From: Microscillaceae bacterium
Lineage (GTDB): Bacteria > Bacteroidota > Bacteroidia > Cytophagales > Microscillaceae
NCBI GenBank assembly: GCA_003483885.1
Contig: DMXI01000117.1
Location: 1-17,317 of the forward strand
DNA length: 17,317 nt
Direction of reading: 5' to 3'
The position numbers were made by a program, and so were the translations under genes. Positions 7,235 to 15,039 of this stretch are shown here, in pieces. Each line of letters opens with the position of its first letter. The stretch's first letter is position 1. The notes under the pieces are model-generated. The model saw only the letters and a list, made by a program, of their open reading frames with translations. It searched no databases and was not told the DNA's origin.

Positions 7235-7243
7235 CTCTAGGTG
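7235..7243 (+). repeat. Right 9-bp direct repeat (target duplication) of the palindromic element
   Basis: CTCTAGGTG, identical to 6681-6689, immediately after the terminal GTAGTATG. Confidence 0.8.
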
Positions 7244-7311
7244 TTAACTTCTTTGGGTGGGAGGCTATTAATGATTGTAATAAAAATTATGAGAATTAAT
7301 AGATAAGAATT

Positions 7312-7641
7312 ATGAACTCACAACACCTTAAAAACACGCGTCGTCTATTGTTGATTGCATTGGTGATGGTTTGTTTCGCCGCTTTTGGCAGTCAGGCTCA
7401 GGCACAATCTAAAAAGAAGTTTAAGCAAAAGACAAAAGCAAAAACCACCGCAGTTACTACTGCGAAGCCTGGTCAAGTATTGATTTGTACCAGTAAAACC
7501 ACCAAGACTTATCATAAGAAAAAGTGTGCAGGGTTGGCACGTTGCAAAACCAAGACTTCATCATTAGCCTTGGCTGTGGCTAGCAAAACCCGTAAGCCTT
7601 GCAAAATTTGTTACCCCAAAGGAAAAGCAAAGAAAAAGTAA
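7312..7641 (+). CDS. Small secreted lysine-rich protein with Cys/His metal-site-like motifs
   Basis: A 109-residue protein with an N-terminal signal peptide (LLLIALVMVCFAAFGSQAQAQ, cleavage near residue 30), then a very basic, Lys/Thr-rich linker (33-53), then a compact C-terminal part with C59, H68, C72, C78, C97 and C100. The spacing YHKKKC (67-72) and PCKICYP (96-102) resembles small zinc-binding modules of the Ada N-terminal/'YHxxxC...PCxxC' kind seen fused to bacterial nucleases and exported proteins, but I cannot name a family with certainty. Disulphides are an alternative role for the cysteines, as the protein is exported. It is a single gene, starting 69 bp after the palindromic element and ending in a strong terminator. 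Function unknown. Confidence 0.8.
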   Translation: MNSQHLKNTRRLLLIALVMVCFAAFGSQAQAQSKKKFKQKTKAKTTAVTTAKPGQVLICTSKTTKTYHKKKCAGLARCKTKTSSLALAVASKTRKPCKICYPKGKAKKK

Positions 7642-7675
7642 AGAGAATAGCCTTGTGAATTTTAATATAAAAAAG

Positions 7676-7704
7676 CCCGGAGCAAATATATACTCCGGGT
7701 TTTT
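7676..7704. terminator. Rho-independent terminator after the small secreted protein gene
   Basis: CCCGGAG (7676-7682) and CTCCGGG (7693-7699) form a GC-rich 7-bp stem with a 10-nt loop, followed by TTTTT. An A-run precedes the stem, so it may also stop minus-strand transcripts arriving from the amylase gene, whose stop lies 117 nt away. Confidence 0.85.
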
Positions 7705-7733
7705 GCATATGTATTACATGATTTATGAGCAAA

Positions 7734-7772
7734 AATTTTTGAAATACTGCAAATTCAGCGCATTCAAAAATT
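7734..7772. terminator. AT-rich hairpin downstream of the amylase gene
   Basis: AATTTTTGAA (7734-7743) and TTCAAAAATT (7763-7772) are perfect reverse complements with a 19-nt loop. On the minus strand the stem is followed by a short T-run (TTTTTGC). It could help terminate the amylase transcript, but the AT-rich stem is weak. Confidence 0.3.
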
Positions 7773-7815
7773 ATTTTGTTTAGTATCTAGAGAGATTGAA
7801 TCACCCAAAGGTTAA

Positions 7816-10104
7816 TCATTTCTTTACAAGTTGTTCGTCATAAGTGCGACCATTATGGTGAACTTTTACCAGGTAAGTACCAGCGGGCAACTGGGCCACA
7901 TCTACTACTACCTGAGTGGTTCGGCTAAATTTCTGCTGAATAACCAACCTTCCTTGCAAATCTATAATTTGGATTTGACTATCTCCTGCGGCAGCTTCTT
8001 TTAGTTTTATGGTAAACTTCCCTTTGGCAGGATTGGGAAACACCTTCATAAACTGCTGAGTGTCTAAATCCAGTTTTTGAGCAGCCACTGTAGTTAAGGT
8101 AGTGCGGGCATTGGCCCCTGGCGGAATGACGGGTACCTCGCCCTGTACCCAAACACTGTAACTACGGGGCGGCAAATCAACATAAATGCGGTTTTGCCCA
8201 TCCACCACCGCATAATCAAACGCCGAACGACCCAATACATCGGTAAAGCGAGTGCCCTGAGCCATAGGTTTAATCTGATGGTCTACGCGTAGTCGTTGTC
8301 CCGAAAAGTTAATGGCCACAATCACTTCTTTGCCCGCGATTCCTCCACTCAATTGATAGATCATTGTAGTATTGGCTCCTCCCGAAAAATAAGTGACATT
8401 GCCATAAGGCGAACCAAAACGGTTGAGGTAGTCTACACTGGTAGCGCCCACGATATAGTCTTTGTGCGCCTTGATCAACTGATTGATTTCCTGCTTCATA
8501 GGAGCCACACCAGCAGGGTGGTAGTTGAACTTTGTGGGCTGATATCCATAATAATCGGGGTAAAAAATAGTAGGAACCCCCAACTGATTATTGGTTAGAA
8601 TAAAAGCATAGGCTAAAATAGGGTCACTCTTGATGAGCATGTCAAAAGCCGTAGTGTTAGGGTCAATCTGGCGACGGAAGTCGTGGTTATTGGCAAAAGT
8701 GACAATGTTGAACCCACTTAAGCCTTTGGCATGCAGGTTTTCATTGAATACATTGCGGACATCATAGCCAAATTGGTCGCAGGCCAGGCGCAAATTATCG
8801 CGTAGTAAAAAGTCAAAAATACGCGGCTGAATAGCACTTTTGGTATCACTATCCATACTATTGAGCACGTTATTTACCCAGCCAATGAGTTCACCAGGAT
8901 TGGTACCATACCATTCGCCTACCACCATTCCTGGGTCAATTCCGTTGTCGTGCAAATGATCGAGCAAGTCTCCCACAAAAGTAGGGGTAAAGTGCTTGAT
9001 CGCATCCATTCTAAGCCCTCGGATTCCCGTATTTTGCCAGCTCCACTTAGTCCAATCAAACAAAGTTTGGCGAGTAGCAGGCGTAAACTGGTCATAATCA
9101 TAAAAGAAAAGCATGGCATCCCAATCGCCTCCCAGGTTAGTAGGGGTTCCATTGGGTTTAAAGTTAGCCCAGTTCATTGCTCCTTGTCCACTGGGCAAAC
9201 TGGTAAAATCGGTAAACGTTTGATAACCAATTTCATTTACAATGTCTTGACTGCGAGGCCCACTCCATACCCCATAAATGTAATGGTCGGTGTAGTCACC
9301 ATTGGGATTGTTGAGGCGAATAAACAAAGTATCTCCTTGAGCGTTGAAATCACTGGCATTGATGGTGATCACGAATTCATCGGCCTGACAACCCCAGGCA
9401 TCAATATTGGCCACCATATCTCGCCCAAGCTGAATGGCATTGGCTGTACCAGTACCAGGGCAATTATTCTCTACCTCATTGAGTGCAGGTAGGGTGCTGG
9501 CTCCCACCACATTGGTTTGCATATTTACAATATAAGCCTTGTTGTGAAAGCGAGCATTCCCTGTTTTAGAGGCAATTTTGAAGTAATAAGTTCCCGCGCC
9601 ATTTCCAGAGTTGCCACCCAAGGGAAGGTAGCAGCGAAAACGATCCGAGGGAAAAGGATTATTGCTATTAGGGTTGTTGTAGTTTTTAATGTAGTTGGCT
9701 ACTGCTGGGTTATCTTCTGGCCTTCCACCGTCGCGGTGATTGTAAATCATATCACCTACTGGCTTGATGCCATTTTGCTGTAAGGCGTTGACCATCGCGT
9801 CAAACTCGGCACGAGTGCCCAATCCGGTAGGTCCTTGGCCAAACTCCCCTAAATCGTATAAATCTTTAGGGTCATACCCGTTGCTACCATTGCCAAAGCT
9901 GGCCCTTACGTGGGGTGGAATCCATAGATAATTAATGCCAGCTGCACCTAATTCAGCAGCTTTTAGTCGGAGCGTGTCGGCCCATTTGTAGCCATCGGCA
10001 GTTTTGGGGTAGTCCCAATACCAGCCTTGCATCATGATGTCTTGAGCTTTTATCGTAGTGAATGCTAATAGGCACCAAAGGGTGGTCATCAACTTTAGTC
10101 TCAT
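7816..10104 (-). CDS. Secreted GH13 alpha-amylase with T9SS sorting domain
   Basis: A 762-residue glycoside hydrolase family 13 enzyme predicted to cleave alpha-1,4-glucans outside the cell. Residues 1-20 are a signal peptide (ending IKAQ). The four GH13 regions are intact: GDMIYNH (117-123), GLRMDAIKH (363-371) with nucleophile D367, VVGEW with acid/base E397, and ANNHD (471-475) with the transition-state-stabilising D475. Between regions I and II there are about 240 residues, including a Cys-containing, Asn-rich, beta-type insert (about 150-285), which is long for domain B. A C-terminal beta domain (about 555-655) follows. Residues 685-762 (VFPNPAKGKFTI...LPAGTYLVKV...QLVKK) form a type A T9SS sorting domain, so export by the type IX system and surface attachment or release are expected. 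It is monocistronic, with a 504-nt leader region. Confidence 0.95.
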   Translation of the reverse strand: MRLKLMTTLWCLLAFTTIKAQDIMMQGWYWDYPKTADGYKWADTLRLKAAELGAAGINYLWIPPHVRASFGNGSNGYDPKDLYDLGEFGQGPTGLGTRAEFDAMVNALQQNGIKPVGDMIYNHRDGGRPEDNPAVANYIKNYNNPNSNNPFPSDRFRCYLPLGGNSGNGAGTYYFKIASKTGNARFHNKAYIVNMQTNVVGASTLPALNEVENNCPGTGTANAIQLGRDMVANIDAWGCQADEFVITINASDFNAQGDTLFIRLNNPNGDYTDHYIYGVWSGPRSQDIVNEIGYQTFTDFTSLPSGQGAMNWANFKPNGTPTNLGGDWDAMLFFYDYDQFTPATRQTLFDWTKWSWQNTGIRGLRMDAIKHFTPTFVGDLLDHLHDNGIDPGMVVGEWYGTNPGELIGWVNNVLNSMDSDTKSAIQPRIFDFLLRDNLRLACDQFGYDVRNVFNENLHAKGLSGFNIVTFANNHDFRRQIDPNTTAFDMLIKSDPILAYAFILTNNQLGVPTIFYPDYYGYQPTKFNYHPAGVAPMKQEINQLIKAHKDYIVGATSVDYLNRFGSPYGNVTYFSGGANTTMIYQLSGGIAGKEVIVAINFSGQRLRVDHQIKPMAQGTRFTDVLGRSAFDYAVVDGQNRIYVDLPPRSYSVWVQGEVPVIPPGANARTTLTTVAAQKLDLDTQQFMKVFPNPAKGKFTIKLKEAAAGDSQIQIIDLQGRLVIQQKFSRTTQVVVDVAQLPAGTYLVKVHHNGRTYDEQLVKK

Positions 10105-10608
10105 AAAATTGTGGTTTTATAGTGTAATAATCTGATAAAGGTTAATTGTGATCACTTTTTTCCAACCTAACCTTATCTTTTAATTTTAGATGAGAACAAT
10201 ATGCTTTTTTGCTGATGTGTTAAATGCCTGTTGATGTGTCGCAAAAGCTAGCTGGATTGATGTTTTAAAATTGTATTAAATGAATAAAAAATCAGTAAAA
10301 CAGTTGTTTTTGTGTTATAATTCAGTGAAAACTTACAGTCTTTGATAATCTTTCTGAACTTATTTTTCTCAAAATTATGGGGTGTTACCGAATCGTGCTA
10401 CCACTTTTTTGTTGAAAAACACCTCTATATTGAATTTATGTGAAATAAAGGGAAATGCTTTGTTCAATTTTTGAAAGTTTATTGTCTGAAGAGTTGCAAT
10501 TGGAAGATAAAAATTACTTTATATTTATTTAAATATTCTAATGATATAGGCTTTTGTTCAATATAGTGTCTATAAGTGCTTTGTTATTTGAAAAAAGAAT
10601 GAGCAGAA
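10105..10608. other. Long AT-rich intergenic region upstream of the amylase gene
   Basis: These 504 nt separate the amylase start from the stop of the OmpA-family gene, both on the minus strand, so the stretch should hold the terminator of the latter and the amylase promoter. I find no reading frame of note, no strong hairpin with a T-run, and no good copy of the Bacteroidota promoter consensus. The only site-like sequence is the 8-bp palindrome GTGATCAC at 10148-10155, about 44 nt upstream of the amylase start, which could be an operator half-site pair or chance. Confidence 0.5.
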
Positions 10609-11628
10609 CTATTTCTTGAGTACAATAATGTCAAAGCGACGATTAAGTGCCTTGTTGGCTTTGGTATCGTTGGGGGCAATGGGTTTAGCCGACCCTAAGC
10701 CTTTGGTTTCCAATCGGTTGGTGTTAATGCCTTGCTGCACCAAATACTTAAGTACATTTTGTGCCCGTTGGCGAGAAAGCCTCAGGTTGCCTTGATAACT
10801 TCCATCGCTGTCGGTATGAGCCTCAATCAATATTCGTGAAGTTGGATGATCTTTCAAGAGCTTGGTCACCCGATCCAGTTCGGCAAACGAGTTGGCATTC
10901 AGCTGGGCCGATTTGGTCGCAAATGTGATATTTTTGAGGGGTATGAGTGCTCCCAGTTTATAGGGAATCAGCTTAATGTCTAGTTTTTGGATTTGTTGTG
11001 AGTTGGTGGTATGGTTTATTTTTGTAGCATAAAAAGCATAAGACTTACTATTGTTTACTTCCAGATCATAAGAATCATTCACCCTGATACGCACTACATA
11101 CTCACCATCGCGCAAGTCGCTGGAATTGAGATAAATTTTCTGACCTCTCTTTTTATTGGTCAACACTACTCCAAACGCCAACTTTTCGTTGGTTTCAATG
11201 TCTTTGAGCGAAATGGTAAATTCTTTCATTTTAGGCTTGAGCGCAATGACTTGCTGCTGGGTGTAGCTGGCCACCTTTTCACGAAAGTCAAACACCAGCG
11301 TAGTGTCTTCAAATCCCTTGACTTTAAAAGTAACTTGATGTTGATAGCCCACCAACAAGCCGGTTTTGAGTTGTCCTTGAGCAATGGCTAGAGTTTGGTT
11401 TTCTATCTTGGGGGTGCCAACGCTTTGCCTTACTGCCTGACCGGTTTCATTCAAAGGAATTTTAAGTTCGGCATCTTGCAATACAAAAGTACAACTGACC
11501 TGACCAATGCCAAAATTGTAGGTTTTACTAAGACTCTCAATGGGTGTTTGCCCCCATACATTGGGTACCAAACCAAGCGTTAAAAGAATATAATAAACGA
11601 TTTTTATGAAACGCATACACTTGTTCAT
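10609..11628 (-). CDS. OmpA-family outer-membrane/peptidoglycan-binding protein
   Basis: A 339-residue exported protein. The N-terminus (to about 26, ending VWGQ) is a signal peptide; M5 is an alternative start. Residues about 30-225 are beta-rich and I do not recognise the family. The C-terminal 110 residues are an OmpA-like peptidoglycan-binding domain: ITFATKSAQLN (234-244), IEAHTDSDG (268-276) with the diaminopimelate-contacting aspartate region at D273, NLRLSRQRAQNVLKYL (281-296), and the terminal NRRFDI (329-334). It is the last gene of a three-gene operon; its ATG overlaps the stop of the upstream lipoprotein gene as TAATG, so the two are probably coupled. It likely anchors a surface complex to the cell wall. 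Its partners would be the two preceding gene products. Confidence 0.9.
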   Translation of the reverse strand: MNKCMRFIKIVYYILLTLGLVPNVWGQTPIESLSKTYNFGIGQVSCTFVLQDAELKIPLNETGQAVRQSVGTPKIENQTLAIAQGQLKTGLLVGYQHQVTFKVKGFEDTTLVFDFREKVASYTQQQVIALKPKMKEFTISLKDIETNEKLAFGVVLTNKKRGQKIYLNSSDLRDGEYVVRIRVNDSYDLEVNNSKSYAFYATKINHTTNSQQIQKLDIKLIPYKLGALIPLKNITFATKSAQLNANSFAELDRVTKLLKDHPTSRILIEAHTDSDGSYQGNLRLSRQRAQNVLKYLVQQGINTNRLETKGLGSAKPIAPNDTKANKALNRRFDIIVLKK

Positions 11629-12353
11629 TAGGGGCTGGTAGTAAAGTTTAATACTGAAAGACTATAGCCTATGTCTCCGCGATTGTTTTTGACATATGCA
11701 CGGATAAAATATGGAGTATTAGGAGTTAAACCATCAATAGTAGTCGTAAACCTACCTGCGCTGCTGGGTGCTCCCAGGTTTTTTGAATCATCAGCGAGCG
11801 TGGGGTTGGGATTGGTAGTAGACCAGCAAAAACCATGTTCTGTAATGTTGCTCAATACCCGACTGACAATAATGCCGAGCGTGCCAGTAGCATCTACTGT
11901 AGTAGCAGTAACATTACTGGTGCTTTCCATCCTGATCAAGGCATTGATGTATTCCTCGGTGGTGAGGGTTTGCAATACCAGGTCCTCGCCATAGCTAATA
12001 GTGCCATCTGTAAGCCTTACAAAAGCTCGTACATAGTATTGAGTAGCTGGATCGAGTGGGCCTATAAGGGTAACAAATGGATCTAAAGAATCAGTGACTG
12101 AGATTTGAGCATTATTATCACGAACATTAGGATTGGGTAGGGTGTCCCAACAATGTCCATAACTGGCAATACCTTTGGTCATGGGATTGTCTACCAAGGT
12201 GCCAGTCGCTACGGAAAACTCAAAGGAGAGTTGAGCCACTGTAGAAGTATTTACCAGCAATTGTCGGTCTTTTAGTTCAAACCACTGACAAGCGCCAAGC
12301 AATAACAAAATGCTCCATAACCACCATTGCTTGAAACACGAAATTGATAACAT
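11628..12353 (-). CDS. Lipoprotein with two fibronectin-III-like repeat modules
   Basis: A 241-residue protein with a lipoprotein signal: hydrophobic segment then LLGAC, predicting lipidation at C22. Two homologous modules follow: the first with YGHCWDTLPNPNVRDN (65-80) and YYVRAFVRLTDGTISYG (106-122), the second with HGFCWSTTNPNPTLAD (173-188) and YFIRAYVKNNRGDIGYS (215-231). This 'GxCWsTtpNPt...YyvRAYa' pattern is widespread in Bacteroidota surface lipoproteins and is fibronectin-III-like; its ligand is usually unknown. It lies in the middle of the operon, 21 nt after the DUF5683-like gene and overlapping the OmpA-family gene by one base. It probably works with the OmpA-family protein at the outer membrane. 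Confidence 0.88.
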   Translation of the reverse strand: MLSISCFKQWWLWSILLLLGACQWFELKDRQLLVNTSTVAQLSFEFSVATGTLVDNPMTKGIASYGHCWDTLPNPNVRDNNAQISVTDSLDPFVTLIGPLDPATQYYVRAFVRLTDGTISYGEDLVLQTLTTEEYINALIRMESTSNVTATTVDATGTLGIIVSRVLSNITEHGFCWSTTNPNPTLADDSKNLGAPSSAGRFTTTIDGLTPNTPYFIRAYVKNNRGDIGYSLSVLNFTTSP

Positions 12354-12374
12354 AGGTACTTGATTAATAGTGAT

Positions 12375-13196
12375 TTAAAACTTGATACGAAACCCGATAT
12401 TGGGTTGTTGAGTGCTAAAATCATACGAAGTTGTAATGCCTAATTTTTGATCCATTTGCTGATTCTTTTGAATTAATTGACGTTGATTTCTTTGGTTAGA
12501 AATCCCCCTAATGGCAACCATTGCAATGTCTGCCAACCAAATGACCGAAGCGACTACCCAGGTTCCTACAAAAACTCGATGTTGTCGCTGGGCCAATTCA
12601 TAAGACGTATTTGCCTCTTGATTGTTGGTAGCCCTCAAGTATTGACGATAGCTATCTTCACGTAAGGTATGTGCCAAAGCCCCCACCAACAACAAAGACG
12701 AAACAGCAATGGTAGGCACATACCAAAAACGATGATGAAATGAATCATGTGGGTATACCTTTCGTTTACCCCAGCCTGGAACCAAGAGAGAGTTCAGAAC
12801 TGCTTTTGGCCCCTGCAGACCTATGACACTCGGTTTATAATTTCCTGAAATTTTGAACTGTACCTGATTGCCTGTAAATAATCCGCTTTCCTGAGTATAA
12901 TTCCAGATTATTTTTTTCTGCCCAGGCAAAATTTGACTGCCCTCATGACCTATCACTTTTTTCAATGGTCCCACAAAAGTTTTTCCTCCATCCTGGGTGT
13001 AATACAAGCGCAAATGATATTGGTGTGCTTTGCTTGCACCAGCAGGGGCCATATCCTGAATGGTGTAAGGAATTGTAATCGTTTTTTGCGCAGTATCAAG
13101 GGTAGCATTGCCTTGAACAATGCTTTGGCCTTGGGTAATATTTAAGAAAAATAAAACGCCAACTGGGATCAAAAGAAACCTACAATAATGATGCAT
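12375..13196 (-). CDS. DUF5683-like membrane protein with N-terminal beta domain
   Basis: A 273-residue protein with a signal peptide (about 1-23, ending TQGQ). Residues 25-122 form a beta-sandwich-like domain with YYTQDGGKTFVGPLKKV (65-81) and a following PGQKKIIWNY, a pattern I associate with Bacteroidota envelope proteins. The second half begins VLNSLLVPGWGKRKV (133-147), close to the SLLLPGxGQ hallmark of DUF5683, and carries two membrane segments (about 157-177 and 207-229) around a polar loop, then a Gln/Asn-rich, possibly coiled-coil tail (233-250). It is the first gene of the operon with the lipoprotein and the OmpA-family protein, and is divergent from the DUF5777 gene across a 202-nt gap. 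Function unknown; family names are from memory of motifs. Confidence 0.8.
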   Translation of the reverse strand: MHHYCRFLLIPVGVLFFLNITQGQSIVQGNATLDTAQKTITIPYTIQDMAPAGASKAHQYHLRLYYTQDGGKTFVGPLKKVIGHEGSQILPGQKKIIWNYTQESGLFTGNQVQFKISGNYKPSVIGLQGPKAVLNSLLVPGWGKRKVYPHDSFHHRFWYVPTIAVSSLLLVGALAHTLREDSYRQYLRATNNQEANTSYELAQRQHRVFVGTWVVASVIWLADIAMVAIRGISNQRNQRQLIQKNQQMDQKLGITTSYDFSTQQPNIGFRIKF

Positions 13197-13398
13197 ACAA
13201 GGTGTTTTTCAGGTAGTTAGCCTAGTTATAAAGCCGTTTGTTACGGTGAAAATAATGCAGCGAATAACGAGCGTAATTTTTATATCATTGCTGCGTCAAT
13301 AAAACTTTTCGAAAAGTACTGAGCAACCATTTTAATCGCTTACTTGTACTATTGTCGTATCTATCACGAATCAAAATTAGAGATTAAATTAAATACTT

Positions 13399-14307
13399 AT
13401 GTATCGTATTCAAAATCTAACAATTCCCTTTTTACTCTTATTGTTGCTAGCGAGTCAAACTCAGCTAAAGGCACAAGATGAACTAGACGATCTTCTGGAA
13501 AAATCTACGACCAACAAAGCAAAAACGCAATATGTAGAAGCTGCATTTAAAGATATTCGGGTAGTCAACCTACATTCTACCGAAACTGTTGCTCCTCGTG
13601 AATTGGTTTTTAGAATTTCCCACCGTTTTGGTGCACTCAATTCTGGCGGGGTCAATCTTTGGGGTTTAGACAATGCCGTGATTCGTTTATCGCTGGAATA
13701 TGGTCTGCACGATCGCTTAATGATTGGAGTAGGGCGTTCCAGCAACACCAAAGACTATGACTTTTTTGCCAAAGCAAAGCTTTTGCGCCAGTCTACTGGA
13801 GCCCGCAAAATGCCTGTGTCTCTGTTGTACGTAGCCAGCGGGGTGATCAATGGTCAAGAAGATCCATTGACTTTTCAAAGAACTACTGCTCAGCGAATGT
13901 CTTTTGTGCATCAGTTAATCTTAGGGCGCAAATTCAACGACCGTCTTTCGCTGGAAGTAGTACCTACGTATGTACACCGCAACCTGGTAGAGACCCGCGA
14001 TGATATGAACGATATGTTGGCGCTGGGGTTTGCCGGACGTTTTAAGCTTAACAATCGCTTGGCAATCAATGCAGAGTACATTATGAGAAACCCTCCCTCT
14101 GATGCTGCACAGCGTGCACGTTTTGACAATTTCCAAGATTCGTTTTCGGTGGGTTTAGACATAGAAACCGGAGGACACGTATTTTCGTTGCACGTGACCA
14201 ATTCACAGTCTATGATAGAAAAAGGCTTCATTGCTGAAACTATCAGCTCCTGGGAAAAAGGAGGTATTCACTTTGGATTTAACATCAGCCGGGTTTTCTC
14301 TCTGTAA
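13399..14307 (+). CDS. DUF5777-family beta-barrel outer-membrane protein
   Basis: A 302-residue protein with a signal peptide (about 1-25, ending LKAQ). A short acidic and polar stretch (26-50) leads into alternating amphipathic strands typical of an outer-membrane barrel: ELVFRISHRFG, NAVIRLSLEYGLHDRLMIGVGRSS, YDFFAKAKLLRQ, LSLEVVPTYVHRN, LAINAEYIMRNPP, GLDIETGGHVFSLHVTNSQSM and a C-terminal GIHFGFNISRVFSL ending in aromatic and hydrophobic residues. The RFG...GLHDRLMIG and VFSLHVTNS segments match what I remember of DUF5777. It is 55 nt upstream of a YceI-family gene on the same strand and probably cotranscribed; this pair recurs in Bacteroidota, often near respiratory cytochrome genes, though none are seen here. 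What it transports or binds is unknown. Confidence 0.83.
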   Translation: MYRIQNLTIPFLLLLLLASQTQLKAQDELDDLLEKSTTNKAKTQYVEAAFKDIRVVNLHSTETVAPRELVFRISHRFGALNSGGVNLWGLDNAVIRLSLEYGLHDRLMIGVGRSSNTKDYDFFAKAKLLRQSTGARKMPVSLLYVASGVINGQEDPLTFQRTTAQRMSFVHQLILGRKFNDRLSLEVVPTYVHRNLVETRDDMNDMLALGFAGRFKLNNRLAINAEYIMRNPPSDAAQRARFDNFQDSFSVGLDIETGGHVFSLHVTNSQSMIEKGFIAETISSWEKGGIHFGFNISRVFSL

Positions 14308-14362
14308 TCACTTAAAATCACTTATTGCTTAATTTTTATCAACATTTCTAACTTATAAACAA

Positions 14363-14923
14363 ATGAAATTTACGTATCAATTCATTACTCTTTTAGCCAT
14401 TGCAGGTGCTTTATTTACCCAAAATGTACAAGCTCAGGACAAGTACACCTTGCAAAAAACCGAAATTGTTTTCGAATCCAAAACTCCAGTAGAAACCATC
14501 AAAGCGGTCAATAACAATGTGCAAGGCATTGTAGTGACTAGTAAAAACAAGTTTTTGGTAAGGGTGCCAATCCAGGCTTTTAGCTTTAAGCGTCGCTTGC
14601 AGCAAACCCATTTTAACGAAAACTACATGGAGAGTGACAAGTTTCCGAATGCTACCTATCGTGGAACGCTGGAAGGAAACTATGATTTGAAAAAAGATGG
14701 CGAATACAAAGTAACTACCAAAGGAGATTTAACGATTCATGGCGTGAAAAAACCACGTACAGTACCCGCTACTATTTCGGTAAAAGGAGGAGTAGCGACT
14801 TTGAAAACCAACTTTTTGGTGAAACCAAAAGAGCATGGGATCAAAATCCCAAAGATTGTTACTAAAAAAATTGCTGACGAAATCAACGTAAGCATCAAAG
14901 CTGAGCTTCAGGTGCGCAAGTAA
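14363..14923 (+). CDS. YceI-family periplasmic lipocalin-like protein
   Basis: A 186-residue exported protein, the usual length for the YceI family, whose members form a beta-barrel that binds an isoprenoid in the one structurally known case. The signal peptide is about 1-24 (ending NVQA). Family landmarks are SFKRRLQQTHFNENYMESDK (73-92), FPNATYRG (94-101), and GDLTIHGVKKP (121-131). The C-terminus ends in an amphipathic strand KAELQVRK. It is the second gene after the DUF5777 barrel protein, sharing its direction, so a joint role in carrying a lipid or quinone-like ligand between membranes is possible but unproven. The stop is followed at once by the branched palindrome at 14932. Confidence 0.92.
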   Translation: MKFTYQFITLLAIAGALFTQNVQAQDKYTLQKTEIVFESKTPVETIKAVNNNVQGIVVTSKNKFLVRVPIQAFSFKRRLQQTHFNENYMESDKFPNATYRGTLEGNYDLKKDGEYKVTTKGDLTIHGVKKPRTVPATISVKGGVATLKTNFLVKPKEHGIKIPKIVTKKIADEINVSIKAELQVRK

Positions 14924-14931
14924 TGAGGGAG

Positions 14932-15020
14932 TAGTTGGGAACATTTAGTTCGTAGTGTCTGACAGCCATTGGCTTTTAGCCTTTGACTATCGGCTATCAT
15001 ACACTACGGACTCCCAACTA
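14932..15020. repeat. Branched intergenic palindrome between convergent genes
   Basis: TAGTTGGGA (14932-14940) pairs with TCCCAACTA (15012-15020), then after an uneven internal loop CGTAGTGT (14951-14958) pairs with ACACTACG (15001-15008). Within are two small hairpins, AGCC/GGCT (14964-14974) and TAGCC/GGCTA (14977-14996), giving a cloverleaf-like fold. It fills most of the 116-nt gap between convergent stops and may act as a two-way terminator, although neither side has a clear T-run. It could equally be a dispersed palindromic repeat. Confidence 0.65.
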
Positions 15021-15039
15021 TTTAACAAATCACCCCTTT

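Noticed and set aside
6681..7243. CRISPR array or integron-like attC site as explanation for the repeats
   Set aside because: The repeats are inverted and nested, not regularly spaced direct repeats, and the 9-bp flanking duplication fits transposition; no integrase or cas gene is near.
8950..9492. 180-codon plus-strand frame opposite the amylase gene
   Set aside because: It lies wholly antisense to the conserved GH13 regions, which are clearly the coding strand; the product has no recognisable features.
10148..10155. GTGATCAC as a Crp-type operator for the amylase gene
   Set aside because: An 8-bp palindrome occurs often by chance and lacks the spacing of a TGTGA-N6-TCACA site; recorded only as a palindrome.
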